Below, piece after piece: positions 47,927-61,800 of a stretch of DNA of 64,000 nt. Every line of letters starts with the position of its first letter. Within the stretch, counting starts at the first letter, position 1. Source of the DNA: Amoebophrya sp. A120 (lineage: Eukaryota; Sar; Dinophyceae; Syndiniales; Amoebophryaceae); NCBI GenBank assembly GCA_905178155.1, contig CAJINV010000008.1, positions 3,269,498 through 3,333,497 of the forward strand, in the 5' to 3' direction. A model generated the notes under the pieces. That model saw nothing but the letters and a program-made list of their open reading frames with translations, did not search any database and was not told where the DNA came from. The translations under genes were made by a program, and so were the position numbers.

Positions 47927-50900
47927 TCATTGGGGAGGCGTCGAGCCTGGCAGTTCTGGGGGAGGCTCGCCTTCCCCGTGCGCCCCGGGGGAAGGCGCCC
48001 AGTACCAATCCTGTCCTTTCTCGTGCTTGGGGGGCAACGGCGGTTTCACGAAAGTCAAGTGAATCTGCGGCCTGCCTGGGATCTGAAATTTAAGCGCCGG
48101 AGGCGCTGGTAGCACCACCGGACCTCCAAGGGACTCCGGACCGGGACTCTTTTTTGCTGTTCCCAAACCTCCCACAGCCGCAGCAAGTTTACCAAACGAT
48201 GGTACTAGAGGCTTGAGTTTCATCTCCTCTTTCTGCACCATCGAGGACGAAGAGGAACCAGTTGGCAAGCCTGCTGGGTCTTCGCCTTTCTCAGATACCT
48301 TGTCCATTTCCGCCGGAGCCTTTTCGGGGGCTTCATCCTGCCGCCGCCTGCTCCCGTCGAGCGTCTGCTCCAGAAACGTCTCCTTGTTTGCCGTATAGAC
48401 GTTCGCTCATGTGTTACAATCTCATCTGTGACATCAATGAACGCGGAAATGCTCTGCGATGCAGCTGGATCAACCAGCAATGGAAGACACGAACATGTTC
48501 CATTTCTCGCTCGACAGACTTGGACTGGATATGGATTGCAGTGCTGTTGCGTGAGTCCATAACATGTCATGCCGGCAGAGTGGAGACAGCGCAAATCCAA
48601 AAATTTTTTTACGACACATGATGATGATTATTGGAAACAGTTGAGATTGTAACACCTGAGCGGGCCATATGCCGCCACGGTCTCCTGTGGTCGCTCTTCG
48701 GTCCTCGGCATCGCCTCGGGGGTTCCTATTGTAAATGAATTTTACGTTGGCTACTTGATCTCTGTACAAACGAAATCGTTGCTGCACTTTCGTCTAATTA
48801 CTTACTTATGCGCCTTACTAAGTTGACATACTCAACGAGGAGGGAAGCCGCCGGACCCGACCGCCTCTCGGCACAGCACCAAATGAATGCAGACAGGCCG
48901 GCCCTTCTCCCATGCCTTGACACTCGTACTCATTTCTCCGAAGATGAAATCACGAGTGACGCATGCCGGTCAATATCAACCCTTTGCTCGCCTCTTATGG
49001 CCTGCGAGTAACTGTCTGACATATACAGCTAAAGAATCCTGAGAGCAAGTCCTTTGCGAAAACTCCTGAGAGCTTAGGCACTACAACAAGACCAAACACC
49101 ACCCGTTTTAGCGGTGAACGACCAAGTGTAGGGAGTCGCACAGTATGAGTGAGTCCGAAAACTCACTGCTGCTGCGCTTCAGATAAGCATCACACTACCT
49201 CCTCATCCGTGTGAGCAGATCAACCTCCAAAGAGCCGCCAGTGCTGAACAACCCGCCTCACGTGCTCAACCTGACGTCAAACCGGATCCAAGAACCACAG
49301 CGCTACCAGGGGTCTCGCTGACTCTCGAACCGCCGGAGCGGAAGGAGAGGTATACCGACGCCACCGGGGGCCACAGGAAAACACGGAGTTATGCCCTGCG
49401 CCGCCAGTTGCCACCGCCTAGGCTTGGAGCCTTGCCTTTTCTTTTCTTTTATATGAGTTTTCTCCTTTCCAGCCCGGCGGGTGCTGGAAGGTGGCGCGTT
49501 TTTCTTTCTTTTACTGTTTTGCGCTCTTGAGTTTTTTTTTTTTTATTCTTTGGTCCCAATCTTGGCACCTCAAAGAATCTTTTAGGAGGTTGCGCGATAA
49601 AAGGAAGAAAGTCACTGGGGGTTTTCATCTTTGCAAAAGATCCGCCGGCCTTGCCAGCCCTAGTCTGCCCATTGGCCAAACGGGAAAAAAAAAAAAAAAG
49701 AACAAGCCCCACTCTCCCCCCCCGATGGACTAGATTCTTGCTTTCCTCAGAGTGGTGAGGACAGAAAGAATACTTTATGGCAACTACGGAAGATCATCAG
49801 AAAGAAAAGTAAGAATCTCGCAAAAGAAAAAGACACCGATGGCATCTCTCAGGCAAGAGCAAGAGCTGGACTGCCTTTAATACCTGGCTTTCACCTAGGC
49901 ATTACAGACATTCTAGCGGAACATCAAGAGCTGGAGAGCTACATCTAGAGCTTCAATACAAAATCAAGAAAACGGCTCCTGGTGTTCATTTTGTTCCATT
50001 GCAAAAAATCCCGCTGCAGGTTGTATCGTTCATTTTCATCTTTAGGTGTGGGTTATAATCAATGCTCTTTTGTAAGTACAACATCATCTGCTGTGTGATC
50101 AAATAGATCAAGATCAAGAGTCAAAAAAACAAGCGGTGCAAGACAAAAGAATTTGCGGAACCGCAAACAGTGTGCAAAATGTCTGGGTTGTTTCTTCCGA
50201 CATGAGAGTTGAGTTTTCCGTGTTGTTCTTTTTCTTTTTTCGGAGCAGTGCCGGTCAATATCAAAACACCACATTAGTCCTAGCAGTGTCAAGAAAAGTA
50301 CCGTCATGAGGGTTTGCTTCTGCGTCGCCGGATGTATCCCCGTCGTGTTTTTTGTGAGTCGCAGAGAGACGGCGCTCTCGATCGTCAGCTCCAGTGGTAG
50401 GGGTGCTGTCCTTGTGCTCCAAGAACTCACTGATCTTCTTCTTGTCAACGTCATCTCCCACGTCTCCTATCCATGCGTCAGGCGGGAAATCGACAAAATG
50501 CAGATGGTTTCATATCGTGCTAGAAAATGATACACCTACTTAACAGAGCAACCACTACTTGCCACAAACGCAACGTGTGGAGGGGGAGCATTCCGCAGAT
50601 GAAGCGGCTCGTTTCTCACACATGGAACTCCCGACGCCTCCGCGTCCGCCCCGGCCCCCTCTTCTACTATTGCCTCCGAGAAAACGCCTGACACATAGCA
50701 TTGTCCGCAAAGCGTTCGTATTGCAGAGCCAGGCCCACCAGGGCCGGGGGAGCCAAGTCGTACATCACTTACGCCAGGTTAGGCCGCTCATGATGAAGGA
50801 AGGACGAGGAGCTACCCCAAATCGGAGTTCTCTTTGCACACAGAGCACGTGACAGATTCGCCCGATTTGCAACGTGCTTATTTATTACGAACGGCAGACC

Positions 50901-52380
50901 CGGCTCCATCTAGTTCTAGTGGAGCTGTGGCTGAGCCTAATGATGTGGATGTCGCAACTTTCAAGTTGTAAAGTGCTATGCATTGTGATTGTACAGATTG
51001 CCACCACTTGGACAATTTCCCCCTTGACGCTTCCATATTTCCAAGGTCGCAATTAGCCCCGTCTTGGTCTTCACCCCCATTGCATGCGGAGTCCCGCGGT
51101 CTAGGCACTATCCCGTGCAAAAACGTCCTCACGTCAGACTTCTCAGGTGAAAACGCGTCGCATGTTTCAAAGCCCATTATGAGCGCCACGCCTTACTAGA
51201 GTTTGGAAGTATAATTTCATGGCCTATGCAGCAGGATGAGAAAGAGGGCTAGTAGTGATACAAGCACGCAGCTTCTCTAACCTGGGCACGTGGAGCATAA
51301 ATATAAGGCTCTGTAGCTTCATCACATTTGTGTTTTATGGGCAATGAAAAAGCCCGACGAAATCATTTGTCTCGCGTTCGACTTCAACTTTTCCGGCGGG
51401 ACTACTACGTAGTTGTTCCCGTCTTGTCGTGAGGCCTCATGCATTTTTACACTGGATAGCCGGCCCGGCTGCGGCATCGTCTTTTTTCATCTTCGTACCC
51501 TCGACTTCGATACGCGGGTCGGGCTTCGCCTGCTTGGTTTCGGTCTCCCCCGCCTCGCCTGCGGCTCCCCCAGTAGTGGCTTTCGCGTTCTTTTTTTGTG
51601 TCTTCCGCCGCGCCGCGCGTTTCTTCTTTTTGACCTCCAGAGAGGAGGCGCCATCCGGCGTATCGCTGGCCAGTCCGCGCTCCTGCTTTCTCTGCTTCTC
51701 CCGAGCCCACTTGTCGGCTATCCTGCAGAAAAAGGTACTCACCCCATAATCACGATCTCTGCTTGACAAATCTACAAGAGTTGCATTTGTGAGCTCCGCA
51801 TTAGAAATTCGGACACGTAGTGTAATAATTACACGTAGTCGTGCTTGGGAATGATCATGATGAAAGGCAGCGTCGTCGTGATGTCACAATAAATTACAAA
51901 CTTATTGAAGACCCCCTTAGTCTGATTTATGAGCAATCGAGAATGAAGATTGATTTGAAAACGCGAATGGCAAATGCTCCTCAAGGGGATGCGCATGACC
52001 ATGAGACACATCATCATATTGGACTAACAAACACTCGCACCCAGCGCCACAGGCTGCGGATCCCTTCCCCGGGAGGTGGGCAAGAACGGAGACACGGTGA
52101 CATCCCGGGCGTGGCCGTGGGCATTCAGATGCATGACGACAAAGACATCGGAGGCAAAGGCTTCCATAAAAAAAATGCTGGGGATGGGGTGGGTACGTTT
52201 TTACACAGGATAGAGTCGTCCTCGTCGTCATAGGGTCCAAATGGCTCCGGCCCACGCCCACGGGGAGCAGAGCCAAACTCGTTCCGCAAGAAGTCATCCA
52301 GAACGGTGGGCTTGGACGTTTCCTGGGTTGCTGCGCGTTTATCCACTGCAAGTGCGTCCTCTGGGTCATCTTCTGGAAAC
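47927..52380 (-). CDS. Multi-exon protein with basic and acidic low-complexity regions
   Basis: Minus exons that fit together: about 52376-52213 (FPEDDPEDALAVDKRAATQE, acidic end), 51713-51459 (Lys-rich REKQRKQERG, then KKKKRAARRKTQKKNAK), about 51103-50880 (RPRDSACNGGEDQDGANC onward), about 50790-50690 (YDLAPPALVGLALQYERFAD) and about 50490-50279 (HFVDFPPDAWIGDVGDDVDK, stop at 50279). The exons at the first two junctions join in frame over A-type introners. A separate minus segment 48410-47927 (ETFLEQTLDGSRRRQDEAPE, then Pro-rich, ending GSTPPQ) is probably another gene's last exon. The Lys-rich part suggests nuclear or RNA-binding roles, but that is inference. Confidence 0.5.
48420..50250. 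other. No supported gene
   Basis: Short overlapping frames only. A T-rich stretch with poly-T and poly-A runs lies at 49440-49700. No introner ends and no RNA gene were recognised. Confidence 0.4.
51109..51458 (-). mobile_element. A-type introner, 350 bp
   Basis: Minus ends TATCCAGTGTAAAAATGC and GACGTTTTTGCACGGGATA. Decayed duplication (GGCAC, GCCGG). Removal plus 5 bp joins Ala-Gly-Pro-Ala to Arg-Pro-Arg-Asp in frame. Confidence 0.75.
51719..52212 (-). mobile_element. A-type introner, 494 bp
   Basis: Long inverted ends: TATCCTGCAGAAAAAGGTAC on the left and, inverted on the right, TATCCTGTGTAAAAACGTAC, both followed by CCACCCCAT-like sequence. Removal plus 5 bp keeps the frame between an Asp-rich exon and a Lys-rich exon. 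Confidence 0.8.
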
Positions 52381-52692
52381 ATGCAACTTTGTGTATACCG
52401 CTGCTAGCTGTCTCTGTCTGTGGGAAGTAGTACAAAATCAAAATTTTCATCTTGCGTGTTGTGGAGTAGCAACCGCTGCTCAGAAACAGATTTTGCGACA
52501 CACAGAACAGGTTTCTACTCTACATGCAGGGCACAAGCCAAGGCAAGGCATTGCAAAGCCCTCGCAGATGAACTTGTGACGCTAGGCCATGCACGACAGC
52601 AGCACTCCAAACAACATAGCACAACGAACTGTTGCACAACAAAGATCGGGACTCCCGATTCGGGAGCGTTTCAGGAGACCCAGATGACATTA

Positions 52693-53400
52693 TCAGTATT
52701 TGCGAGGCATAGCGACCACGATTTCTTCCTCTTCGCGCTGTCTTTGCTTTCCTGCTCGGCGGCCCTTCAACTTCGTGTTCGCCTGCTGTGGCTCGACTAG
52801 CCGTCTCGCGCGGGTTATACAGGACAAAAAACTGCCTTGGTGTAGTGCTAAATGGAGATAAACATGCACGACACTAATGCAGTCGCGTAACAAAATAAAT
52901 GCTGGAAGGTTGACAGCACACACACACACCCGAGTGTGCGCCGCACGACAGGCTGTTCTCTGGCAATTGATGTGATGCTCTGGCATTCCAAAAAAGTTTC
53001 TCTTCCTACACTGACACAGTTTTTTTTCTGCATACAGGTCCTGCTGCAGCGGCTCCTGGTCACCGCCCGCTGCATTGGAGGGCGACACCATGTTGAAAAG
53101 ACCCAGCAGCCCAAATAAGTAGGCGCAACGAAAATAAAAAGGAAAGGAAAGTGTAGTACTACTACCGATTCTCGGCCTTTTCCAGAGCGCCTGCTTTGCC
53201 GCAACTTGGTGGTCAGCCCACCGGTCAATGTTCCTGCTCAACACCCCCACAGCTTCCCCCTGATTATCCGCCGGCGCCGCGAGCGCGCCGTTCCTGTGCT
53301 GCATGTGAAAAGCAGCGGATTCAGTCTGGCGAACAGCAGGGTCCCGTCGCTCTCCGTCTCCACTGTCAGAATGGTGGTCCTGCATGGCTTATTGTTATTT
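52693..53400 (-). CDS. Unknown protein with charged C-terminus
   Basis: A 230-codon minus frame runs from 53385 to 52693, but its middle (Cys, Val and Phe-rich) looks like an intron. Likely exons are about 53390-53185 (contains GVLSRNIDRWADHQVAAKQA) and about 52815-52693 (RLVEPQQANTKLKGRRAGKQ, then an Arg/Glu run and stop). In the first region another minus frame (TTILTVETESDGTLLFARLN) also looks coding, so the exon limits are uncertain. No family recognised. Confidence 0.4.
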
Positions 53401-54051
53401 TGAAGGAAAACAAATTTCAGAGATGCAATGGGCGGGTAGATCTTCGTTTTTGTAGAGGTGTAGGTTTTGATCTTCTAGCACTCGTGGTCGTGCTCCTTCT
53501 GTGCTGCACGTGAACCTCTGGGGTAGCAATCGTGCATGATTCCTGTGCATTGTAAGATTACGATTTATTCTGACTATGCGGATTTTCATTCAAAAGGATA
53601 AACTTCTTCTTCCGCAGTGCTGCAAGCCATTCGTATTTGTTTCTCGTTCCTCTTTGTAGTTGATTCCAGCCTTGGTGCCACGAAAAAGCTCAACATACGT
53701 CCACGAAAGGAACGACCGAGAACTCAGTCATATGCAAATCACCAGAAATCTCTTCGCAGTCTGCACGAATAAACGAAAAATGTTTAATTATTGCACGAAA
53801 GTGTTGTACGAAGTTCGCCGAAGAGATGAGAGGACTCACACCGACGAATAGCAAGCTGACTTGCATCTTCTCTTTCCACGGTTTTCTGATGGGACGAAAT
53901 AAGACGCTGAAGGTACCAGCAAATCTAGTCACAAGTCAATACGAAACACAACCAGTACCGAAGTCTTTCATTTACTTGTAGTGCTATCTTGATCTGATAC
54001 CGAACGCCGTCTGCAGCCAAGTGCGCGGCTCGACCCGCAAGGCCGTGATAA

Positions 54052-54690
54052 TTAAAGAGTGAGCACCACGGGAGCGGTCGGTCGCAGGATGCAGTACACG
54101 GAGTTGCTCCAGTCAAAGTTGATATTTTTACCCTGCATCATGTCCTGTCTCCTATTTCGGTTGCGACTTTTTTTCAGGTCGACGAACCAAGGAAATGTTT
54201 TTGCGCTGGCAGTGCTCATTTGGACTTGGTAGTACTAGTCGTGGTCCCTTGGGGAGCTTTCTTTGTACAGCGAGGCGAGTTGAGGACCTGGAGTCCAAAG
54301 TAGACCTCCGAAAGAGAAAGACTGCAAAAATGCTTGTGTTTTGTCCTTGTCAAGCTGAGAGATCTTCTAAATCGCATCAATAGGACAGGCGCGACTTTTT
54401 TTGTCATGCGCAGTAGCCGGTTAATATCTGCGAGACAACACCGAAGCGTTGAGAAAACTCGATAAGGCTAGGAATGCGCTCAACGCAAGGGTATTCAGCA
54501 TGGCAGGTCTCGACGAGAAATGCTGAACTAGCATTTTTGCAGCCTCGGAATCTTCAGTTGCTGTTGATATTAATGTACTACGGAGCTGCTGCACCTCGAA
54601 AATTATGAACTGCGTAGTCCATAGCGTCTGCCACTCCTCACCGGACATGATCTCTGTACTTCTTGATAAAGAAAATGATACAAGAATAGT
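54052..54690 (-). CDS. 3'-terminal exons, unknown protein
   Basis: Minus frame 54660-54421 codes SGEEWQTLWTTQFIIFEVQQ followed by helical and hydrophobic sequence. A second short frame (54219-54052, 55 codons from ATG) codes SAKTFPWFVDLKKSRNRN and NINFDWSNSVYCILRPTAPV, and ends at a stop. The linking splice was not found. These may form the end of the large coiled-coil gene upstream or a small independent gene. Confidence 0.35.
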
Positions 54691-55834
54691 ATCTTTATTT
54701 ATGCGATGAAAAAAATGCTGCAGGCAGTTTGTTTTTACAACTTGGACCATCGCACGGCAAAACCGAGATTTTTCTGCGTCCGCCGTGTCAAACCGGCTGC
54801 GACCAGGACAAGCGATGAAGAACGAGACAGCAACCGCTATGCTGCGAGGCCTCCGCGGAGGCGACAGATAGAAAGAGAGACTGCAAGCTCACGAGGATCA
54901 ATAAAGCCCGAATTGCAACATAATTCAGCTGCAGGCAGCGTTACTAGACGTACCTCTCTTTTGAAGCGTCGTGCAACAAGAAAAAAACGATTCCTGCGAA
55001 CTACCCCCCCACGCATCATGGGGAAACTGCCTGCAGTCCAGAATGAGAATGGCTGTTTCGGAATTTTTTGTGAGTTTTTGCTACAGTGGTTCGAGAGCTT
55101 GCGCTTGTTCGGGTAGTTGCGCTTGCACAAGTACAATTATTACAAAAGGGTAGTGCCTCTAGAATAACCCAAACCGTTTGGTAAGTTCTTAGGTAAAAAT
55201 ATACCCACAGATATCAACGACCAGTAGCTGAGTGGTCATCGTCATGCAAAGTAAAAACATTCTATATCCATTGCAATCATTCTTCCGCAAGGGACCTATG
55301 CGGCTGCTGCAATTTCCTCTCTGCAAAAGTACATAAATTCATCAATTGACAACTGCATTTGCCAACTTACTACAATGGGCAAGAAAAACGCAAACTCAGG
55401 CATCGTCTGCTTTTTTTTTCTTACTTCTGCGCCGGGGACCGAAGTTCACGCCGTACGAGCTCGTCGACGGCATGACAAGGGTAGGAAAAGCGCGAGCTTG
55501 GCATACTTTATCCAACGACCATTCGCCTTCCGTACCACTCTTTCCTTCCCCGACGTCCCACAACCACTAGACAATCAGGCTGGAAAATCATCCCCGAGAA
55601 AACAGCCAGCAAATCATACTTCTATCTAGTTCAAAGTCAAACTTTCACAAAATCTTCATCTCACAAGTATGTATCGAAATGCCACGTACAGGAGCGTACG
55701 TGGCCATATGCCACAACGGGTCCGGCCACGACAAATCTTGCATTTTTGGATTTTCTTTTCTGACATTGCAAATGTGAGCTGCTGCTACGCCTGTTTTTCC
55801 GCGATAGGGATGATTTGCTTGGGGGCACGACAAC

Positions 55835-58800
55835 CTTCAGGTGCCCAATTTCGTTTTCGGTCCAGCGGAGGCCTTTTAACAGCAATTCCTGATCCTTGCG
55901 GATCTTCATCAACTCCAGCTGAATGTTCGGATTCCCAATGCTCTGAATCTGGTGGGTGATCAATCCGCTCGTGTCCGCCTGGGTCGGCCGCTGCAGTTTT
56001 ATTATGCTAGTGCTGTCTCTTTGGAAAGCAGTCAAAAAACCACGGGCCCTGACTTCGATCATCTAGCATCATACTCATCGTATGTCAAATCTGAAATCAT
56101 CCTGAAACAGAGCTAAGCCTTTTTTTCCAGAGCATTTTCTTGATGAAAATTACCTTTCGCAGCTCGGATTCTATTCGCGGCATGTCCTGCTCCTTGAAAT
56201 CGAACAGAATCACTTCTTGGCTCGTCAACTGGGCCTGCAGAAGCTGAAGCCGGTCTTTTAGTGTGGCAATCTCTTGAGGATATTGTGTGCACAAACGTCC
56301 AACCAGAACAGACCCCGCTAGCCAAGATGTCAGTAGCTCTGCTGCAAAATAAATCAGAGCTTCACAACTTTTCGAAGTTACGCGCCGTCACAAGATCTCT
56401 GGGCGTACTTGTGCGATAAAGTAGTGATTGGCTTCGGTCGTGTTCGCAACCGCATGCTGACAACTTAGTATATCTTCCGCCTCAGAAGAATCACTACCAC
56501 AAATACCGAATTCCTGCACAAGAAAAGTATCGGGCTCACCCGCGCTGGACGTTTTTCTAGAGGATAGACGCAGCTCCTGATTTTCGCTGCTTGTTCGGTC
56601 GGTGATCGCCGTAGCGCGGTCTTGATGGCGTATCAGAATCTAAAATCGCCCCGCCTCCAAAAGGAGGAAGTAGTGTTTCGTATTTTTGCAAAGCTCGCAC
56701 TTTCATCAAAAAATTTTTGATGAAAACATGTTTATTCTCTATTACTTCTAGTTTTAGCAAAAGAATATCACAAACACTACTTTGTCCTGGAGTGTGGGAC
56801 TTTTCCATGCAGTACCACGCTGTTAGTTGTTGAGTGCAGCCGAGGTGTCCTCAAGCTGAGGGAAATGACACGAAGCTTGTTTCTCAAGTATTATCGTATT
56901 ACAACCGTCGAGAACGAAAGCCAATCACATCTTTCTACAAAAGAACGAAATAACCGCTGTACCTCCTGCCTCAGCCGCTGGTTTTCTGCTGTTAAATGCG
57001 CCACACTGTCTTCGAGCCTCTGCAGTCGGTGCGCCACCTTCTCCTCCTATGCATGTGTGCAGGAGTGTCGCTAGTCACATGGCGTTACGATGCAAGGTAG
57101 AATCGATTCTTGCTCTCTGTTTCTATCTAGAAGAAAGAACCGCACGTTCCTCGTGACCAGATCCCGTCCTTCGGCAGAAGACCATTCCGTCTCATCTTGT
57201 CAACACTGTAATACCACATCATACGCTAGATGCGCGTCTTGTAGTATCGCTTCCCGAACTCCAGAACTGTTTCTGATCTGTAGGAGTTGTAGTAGAGCGA
57301 GAAATTCCTTCTACTGCGAAGATCAGACTTTCATCTTCGCGCAGGCCTGCTCGATTTGTACGTCGAAACGCAGTTTGTCTTGCCCGGGTTTTCTTGAGCG
57401 CCAACGTATCACATTGCATCAATTGCAAGACAGCGCACATCTTCGCAGGGGTGCCGCTGCTCTAACAGGATCGAGGCGCAGCAGCTGCAAATATTATCTA
57501 TCATCAATTCAACCATACGAGCACTAGTGCACGACTATGGCACTCTTACACTCGGGATACCTCGACGTGGGTAGCGACTTTCTCTTCCAAAGCGGTCTCC
57601 TCCGTTTTCTTCCCCTACTATCCTGTGCGAAAACGCTCCCGCCCTCTATTTCGTCCTGCGTCGTGTAGTGCACGAGCATGATACAAGACGTGCAGAAAAG
57701 TAGAAGGGATTTCTTTCATACTGTCATTTTGATCCTACCAGGAGAGGCGCAGTGGATGAGTTCTTTTCTTTGTAGTTGTATATGTATCAGTAAGTGCGTA
57801 TACTAGTTTGCTCAGGCGCCGTCACAGGACCAATACCCTGCAGCAGGCAACAACCTGTCATGCGCAACAACTTCCAAGTCTTGTGTAAGTACCTACCAGA
57901 TCATCCTCCGACAAGAGGTGGAGAACAGGGCGAGGGCGTAGTTTCTGCGACGGATACCTCCACGGCTGTCACCAGTACCTGCTGCATTTGCTTCGAAAAA
58001 TCCGCCAACCGCTGCTCGACTTCCTCGTCGCGAAAGCGAAAAAATTCTTCTTTGAACGTTCTCATCCGCGCATCGTGTCGCAAAGCGCCCCAGCACCTAT
58101 CCGAATTCTATGTACATAGTTATCCATCTAAATAATTTTTAGTAGCACCACACATGAAATGAGTACAACTGTGTCCTCGCTGGCAGGCCGTTCAGCAGAA
58201 ATTCGAGCACGCCTTGTCACCACGTAAATAAAAGGGCTACTCGAGGCGCCTAGAACTTGAATCACATCAAAGCGTCGCAGTTATGTCGTTTCATCCCCTC
58301 GGAAACTTTACAGCGTAGACATTTGGAACAAAACTTTTTTCCGGGATGAATCAAGAAGATGAAAGGGGCGCTTCGCAAACATTTATTTCCTGTTGATACC
58401 GCCCTTCCAGCTGACTTATCTGCTCTGCCGCACGCTGTTTCGTCTCGTCCGCAGCGGCAGAGTCAGCTGCCTGATCCTCTACTACAACCGGCCTTTTGCA
58501 CGAGAGCAGCGCTGCATGCTGCTCCTGCTTCAGCTGCTCGAGCGCGGCCGCGAACCCGCTCTCCGACCGGTGCGAGCAGTCCTGGATTCGCTGCTCGCAG
58601 TGCGACAGCAGATTTGCGGTTACGTCGTCCATCTTTAGACTGATATTCTCGTGAAAATCGTGCATCATCGTTTCAAACTCCGACCGGTTTTCCTCCAGCT
58701 CTGGGCGAAGAAGGCGCAGCTTTATCTTCTCGAAAAGCAGTTCTTCGTCCACCCCGCCGCCCGGGTCGCCTCCGGGAGGCGTGGAGGTTGTTGCACCACG

Positions 58801-61800
58801 AGAGGATGAGGAGGTACCCGTACTACAACTGGGCTGCTGCTGCACCTGCACGCCGTCGACCGCGTGTTGATTTGATGTTCTCTCTTCAATCGCAATTCGG
58901 TCGTGTTCCCGCAAGCGCTCCTCCATGAGCGTTTGCAGTTGCAGTTGCGCCGCTTCTTGCTGTCGCTGGAGAAAAGCCGCCAGCTTGACCTCCTGGGTCC
59001 GATAGAAATCGGCGCCTCGCTCCTCGTCCTCCAGCACTTGTGCCGTGGCACCCTGCTGGTGCGCCGCGGTTGCGGCGTCGCACAGGCGCTTGGCTTCGCC
59101 AAGTACCTCGGTTCGCACCTCCGCGATTGCCGCTTCCAGCCGGGCGTCGGATACCTTCTCCCTCTCCAGCACGCGACGACCCCAGTCTTCCACCAGCTCC
59201 ACCCGTCCCTTTTCCGTTTCCAGCCTGTGCAAATTCAGCTCCCATCCCGACGAAAACAGCTGTCAAACTACGTCTTCAACATTGCACTTGTATTAGATAG
59301 AAGTGTAACAAGCTTCTTTGGCCTCTATCTCTAGAAAAACCGCGGCGTGCTCGTAGTCACGGCAAGTGAATCCTGTGAAACGTCGATGCAGTTTCTCAAG
59401 ATCTTGTTCTGACAAGTTATTTACATTACGCCATCAATCTGGACTTTTTATGCCTACCTTCATACCCGCAGAGGTGGCCCACCACGAGGTCTTTACACAA
59501 CGACAATAAGTAACCACGACATAAAAAGCGCTCGCGGATGCGTTTTGGCTTTTTTCACTAAAGCAAACCCCTTCAGAAGAAACAGAAAAAAGTCGGCCTG
59601 TGGCATATCTTCATTTCCACCTACAAAAACGGGGAAACTTGAATTTCCTCTGCGAAGATAGATGTTTTCATCAGATCCATTTGATACTTCTGACTTGGTG
59701 GCCACCTTGTCTATCGCAAGGAAAAATCCCCCCTCCCCATATTGAAGAGGTAGGCTTTCGAAAATTTGTGTTGCTGATTTGAGGTCACAAATCACGTTTG
59801 TGTTGCAAGAAGACAAGGGCAGCAGCTTCCGCCCCATTATGGAGGCGGTTTGTCATGCTGTTGGGCCAACATCACGGACGCTTTTCATGCTAAGCGCCTA
59901 AGTCAAATCCTCTCTACTCAGGCTTCAAATGGGTCTGCAGTCCTCTCCAGCAAGACAAATGTGATTTGTGTACTCAAATACAGCAACACAAATTTCGCTT
60001 TCGATATGGGGAGGGGGGATTTTTCTTCACAATATTGTCCAGCAAGGTCTCACACCGCGCGTTGTTCGCTTCCTCGCTGATACGGAGCCGCTGCGACGTA
60101 TACAGTGCACAAAATTTTTTATTGCGCTGGTAGTAATTGCAGCACCACAGACTTTTCTTCTTGTTCAAATTTTTATTCACTGCACTAGAACGTAGTGGCA
60201 GTTTGGGTAAGAAGACAGCAGCTCTGTCTCGATGCATCATAAACTGCAAGAACTGGTACGAGCACAATAGAATACTTTAATTGCACTGGATACGACGTCG
60301 TCTCCAGCAACTTCTCCAGTTCCTCATGCCGCTGCTACAGTATCCTTCAGAATATGGGCGGGCATAGTTGAAGATATCTGAAAATAAACTAGCCTATGGG
60401 CGAGCCCCTAGCATCCTGTTTGAGACATGCGGTTTATTTTTCACTCGTGTATCCAATATTTTGCATCACATATTATATTCCCCGCCCACTTTTTTCGGTA
60501 TGATATCCAGAAAGGCCACCCGGGTGTCGAACGCCTAAGTAAATTATGTCAGGACAATACTTTCAGTTGCGTCGCACAATCGTTCTAGTTTGTGCGTGTG
60601 CCAACAAGGAAGTACTACAACTACCTGCATGCAATCGCATACGGAAAAGCAACTATGTAAGCCGAAGTCTGTGCCCTGAATGCAAAAAAACGCGATTGTT
60701 GTTTATTGCTCTTGTCCTGCTAGCCAGAGGAAAGAAGCATGTTCCGCCGCATTTTCTACTTATGTATGATGATGGACCCAATGTCGAAGTATACAGAAAG
60801 TAGTACCTTGACCCCTTCGTCGTCCTTCAAAGCCAAGCTTTCGACGCAGTCTTTGCGCAAATTTTCCAGCCGATTGGCCAGTTCCGCACGCAGCGCCGCG
60901 TCGGAGGCCAGAATCTCGTCTCGGTGCTCCGTCACCTCGCGTTTCAAGTGCGTCAGATTGCCCTGGAGCGCTTCGGTGACCTCGTGAAAAGCGGCCTCCT
61001 GCTGCTGCACGTTTTCGGAGATGGAGGCCTGTAAAAACAGGTGGGTCGCTGCGATTCGGCTTGTGATGATGGAAACAAGAGCTGTGAAGCTGCAAACAGT
61101 ACGGACGAAGCTTCTATCTTCGACGGTTTGGAGCGCAATAGATATCACGCGGCCCAGAAACTGCGTACTGTCTTCTCAATATTAACGTTAATTGCCAGCA
61201 CAAGCACGGGGGTAGCCACAGTGAATCACGGCAGGCAGTGGGCACACGCCATTCATTGATCAAAGTAATGTCTCCTGTCTTCAATCAAAAACATGATCAA
61301 AAGATCCAGGAATAACGAACCCCGAGATGCGCTACCGAAAAAAAATTGCACCTTTCATGCCGCATGCTTTCTTTTTTTTAATTATGCCCTTGTGTGAAGC
61401 CGCTACTTCCTATACCAAGTGAAAATCGAAGAAGTGAGAAGGTATCCATCATTTCACTATACCGCTGTTTGTTCGTATCTGGCCTGGTCCTGTGCAAGCA
61501 ACTCGGTTCTCTGGATGTCCATCATTTTTTGCATTTTCTCCACCACGCGGGTCTCGAGGGCGGCTGCTGCAGCGGGCCAAGGTATCCTGAGTAAAAACGT
61601 ACCCACGCCAGAGTTGTAATGCAGATTTGCAAAGACAGGAAGACTTGTAATGCGCATCCCCATGAGAGCCATTTCCAATCGTGTTTTGGAATTTGTGATG
61701 CCGTGATCAGGATGAGCAGCTGGATTTGTGATGCGGCTGCACTTGCTAACCTGCACTACACTGCAGAGTGCAACTTGTCATGCGTGACTCACAAAACTCC

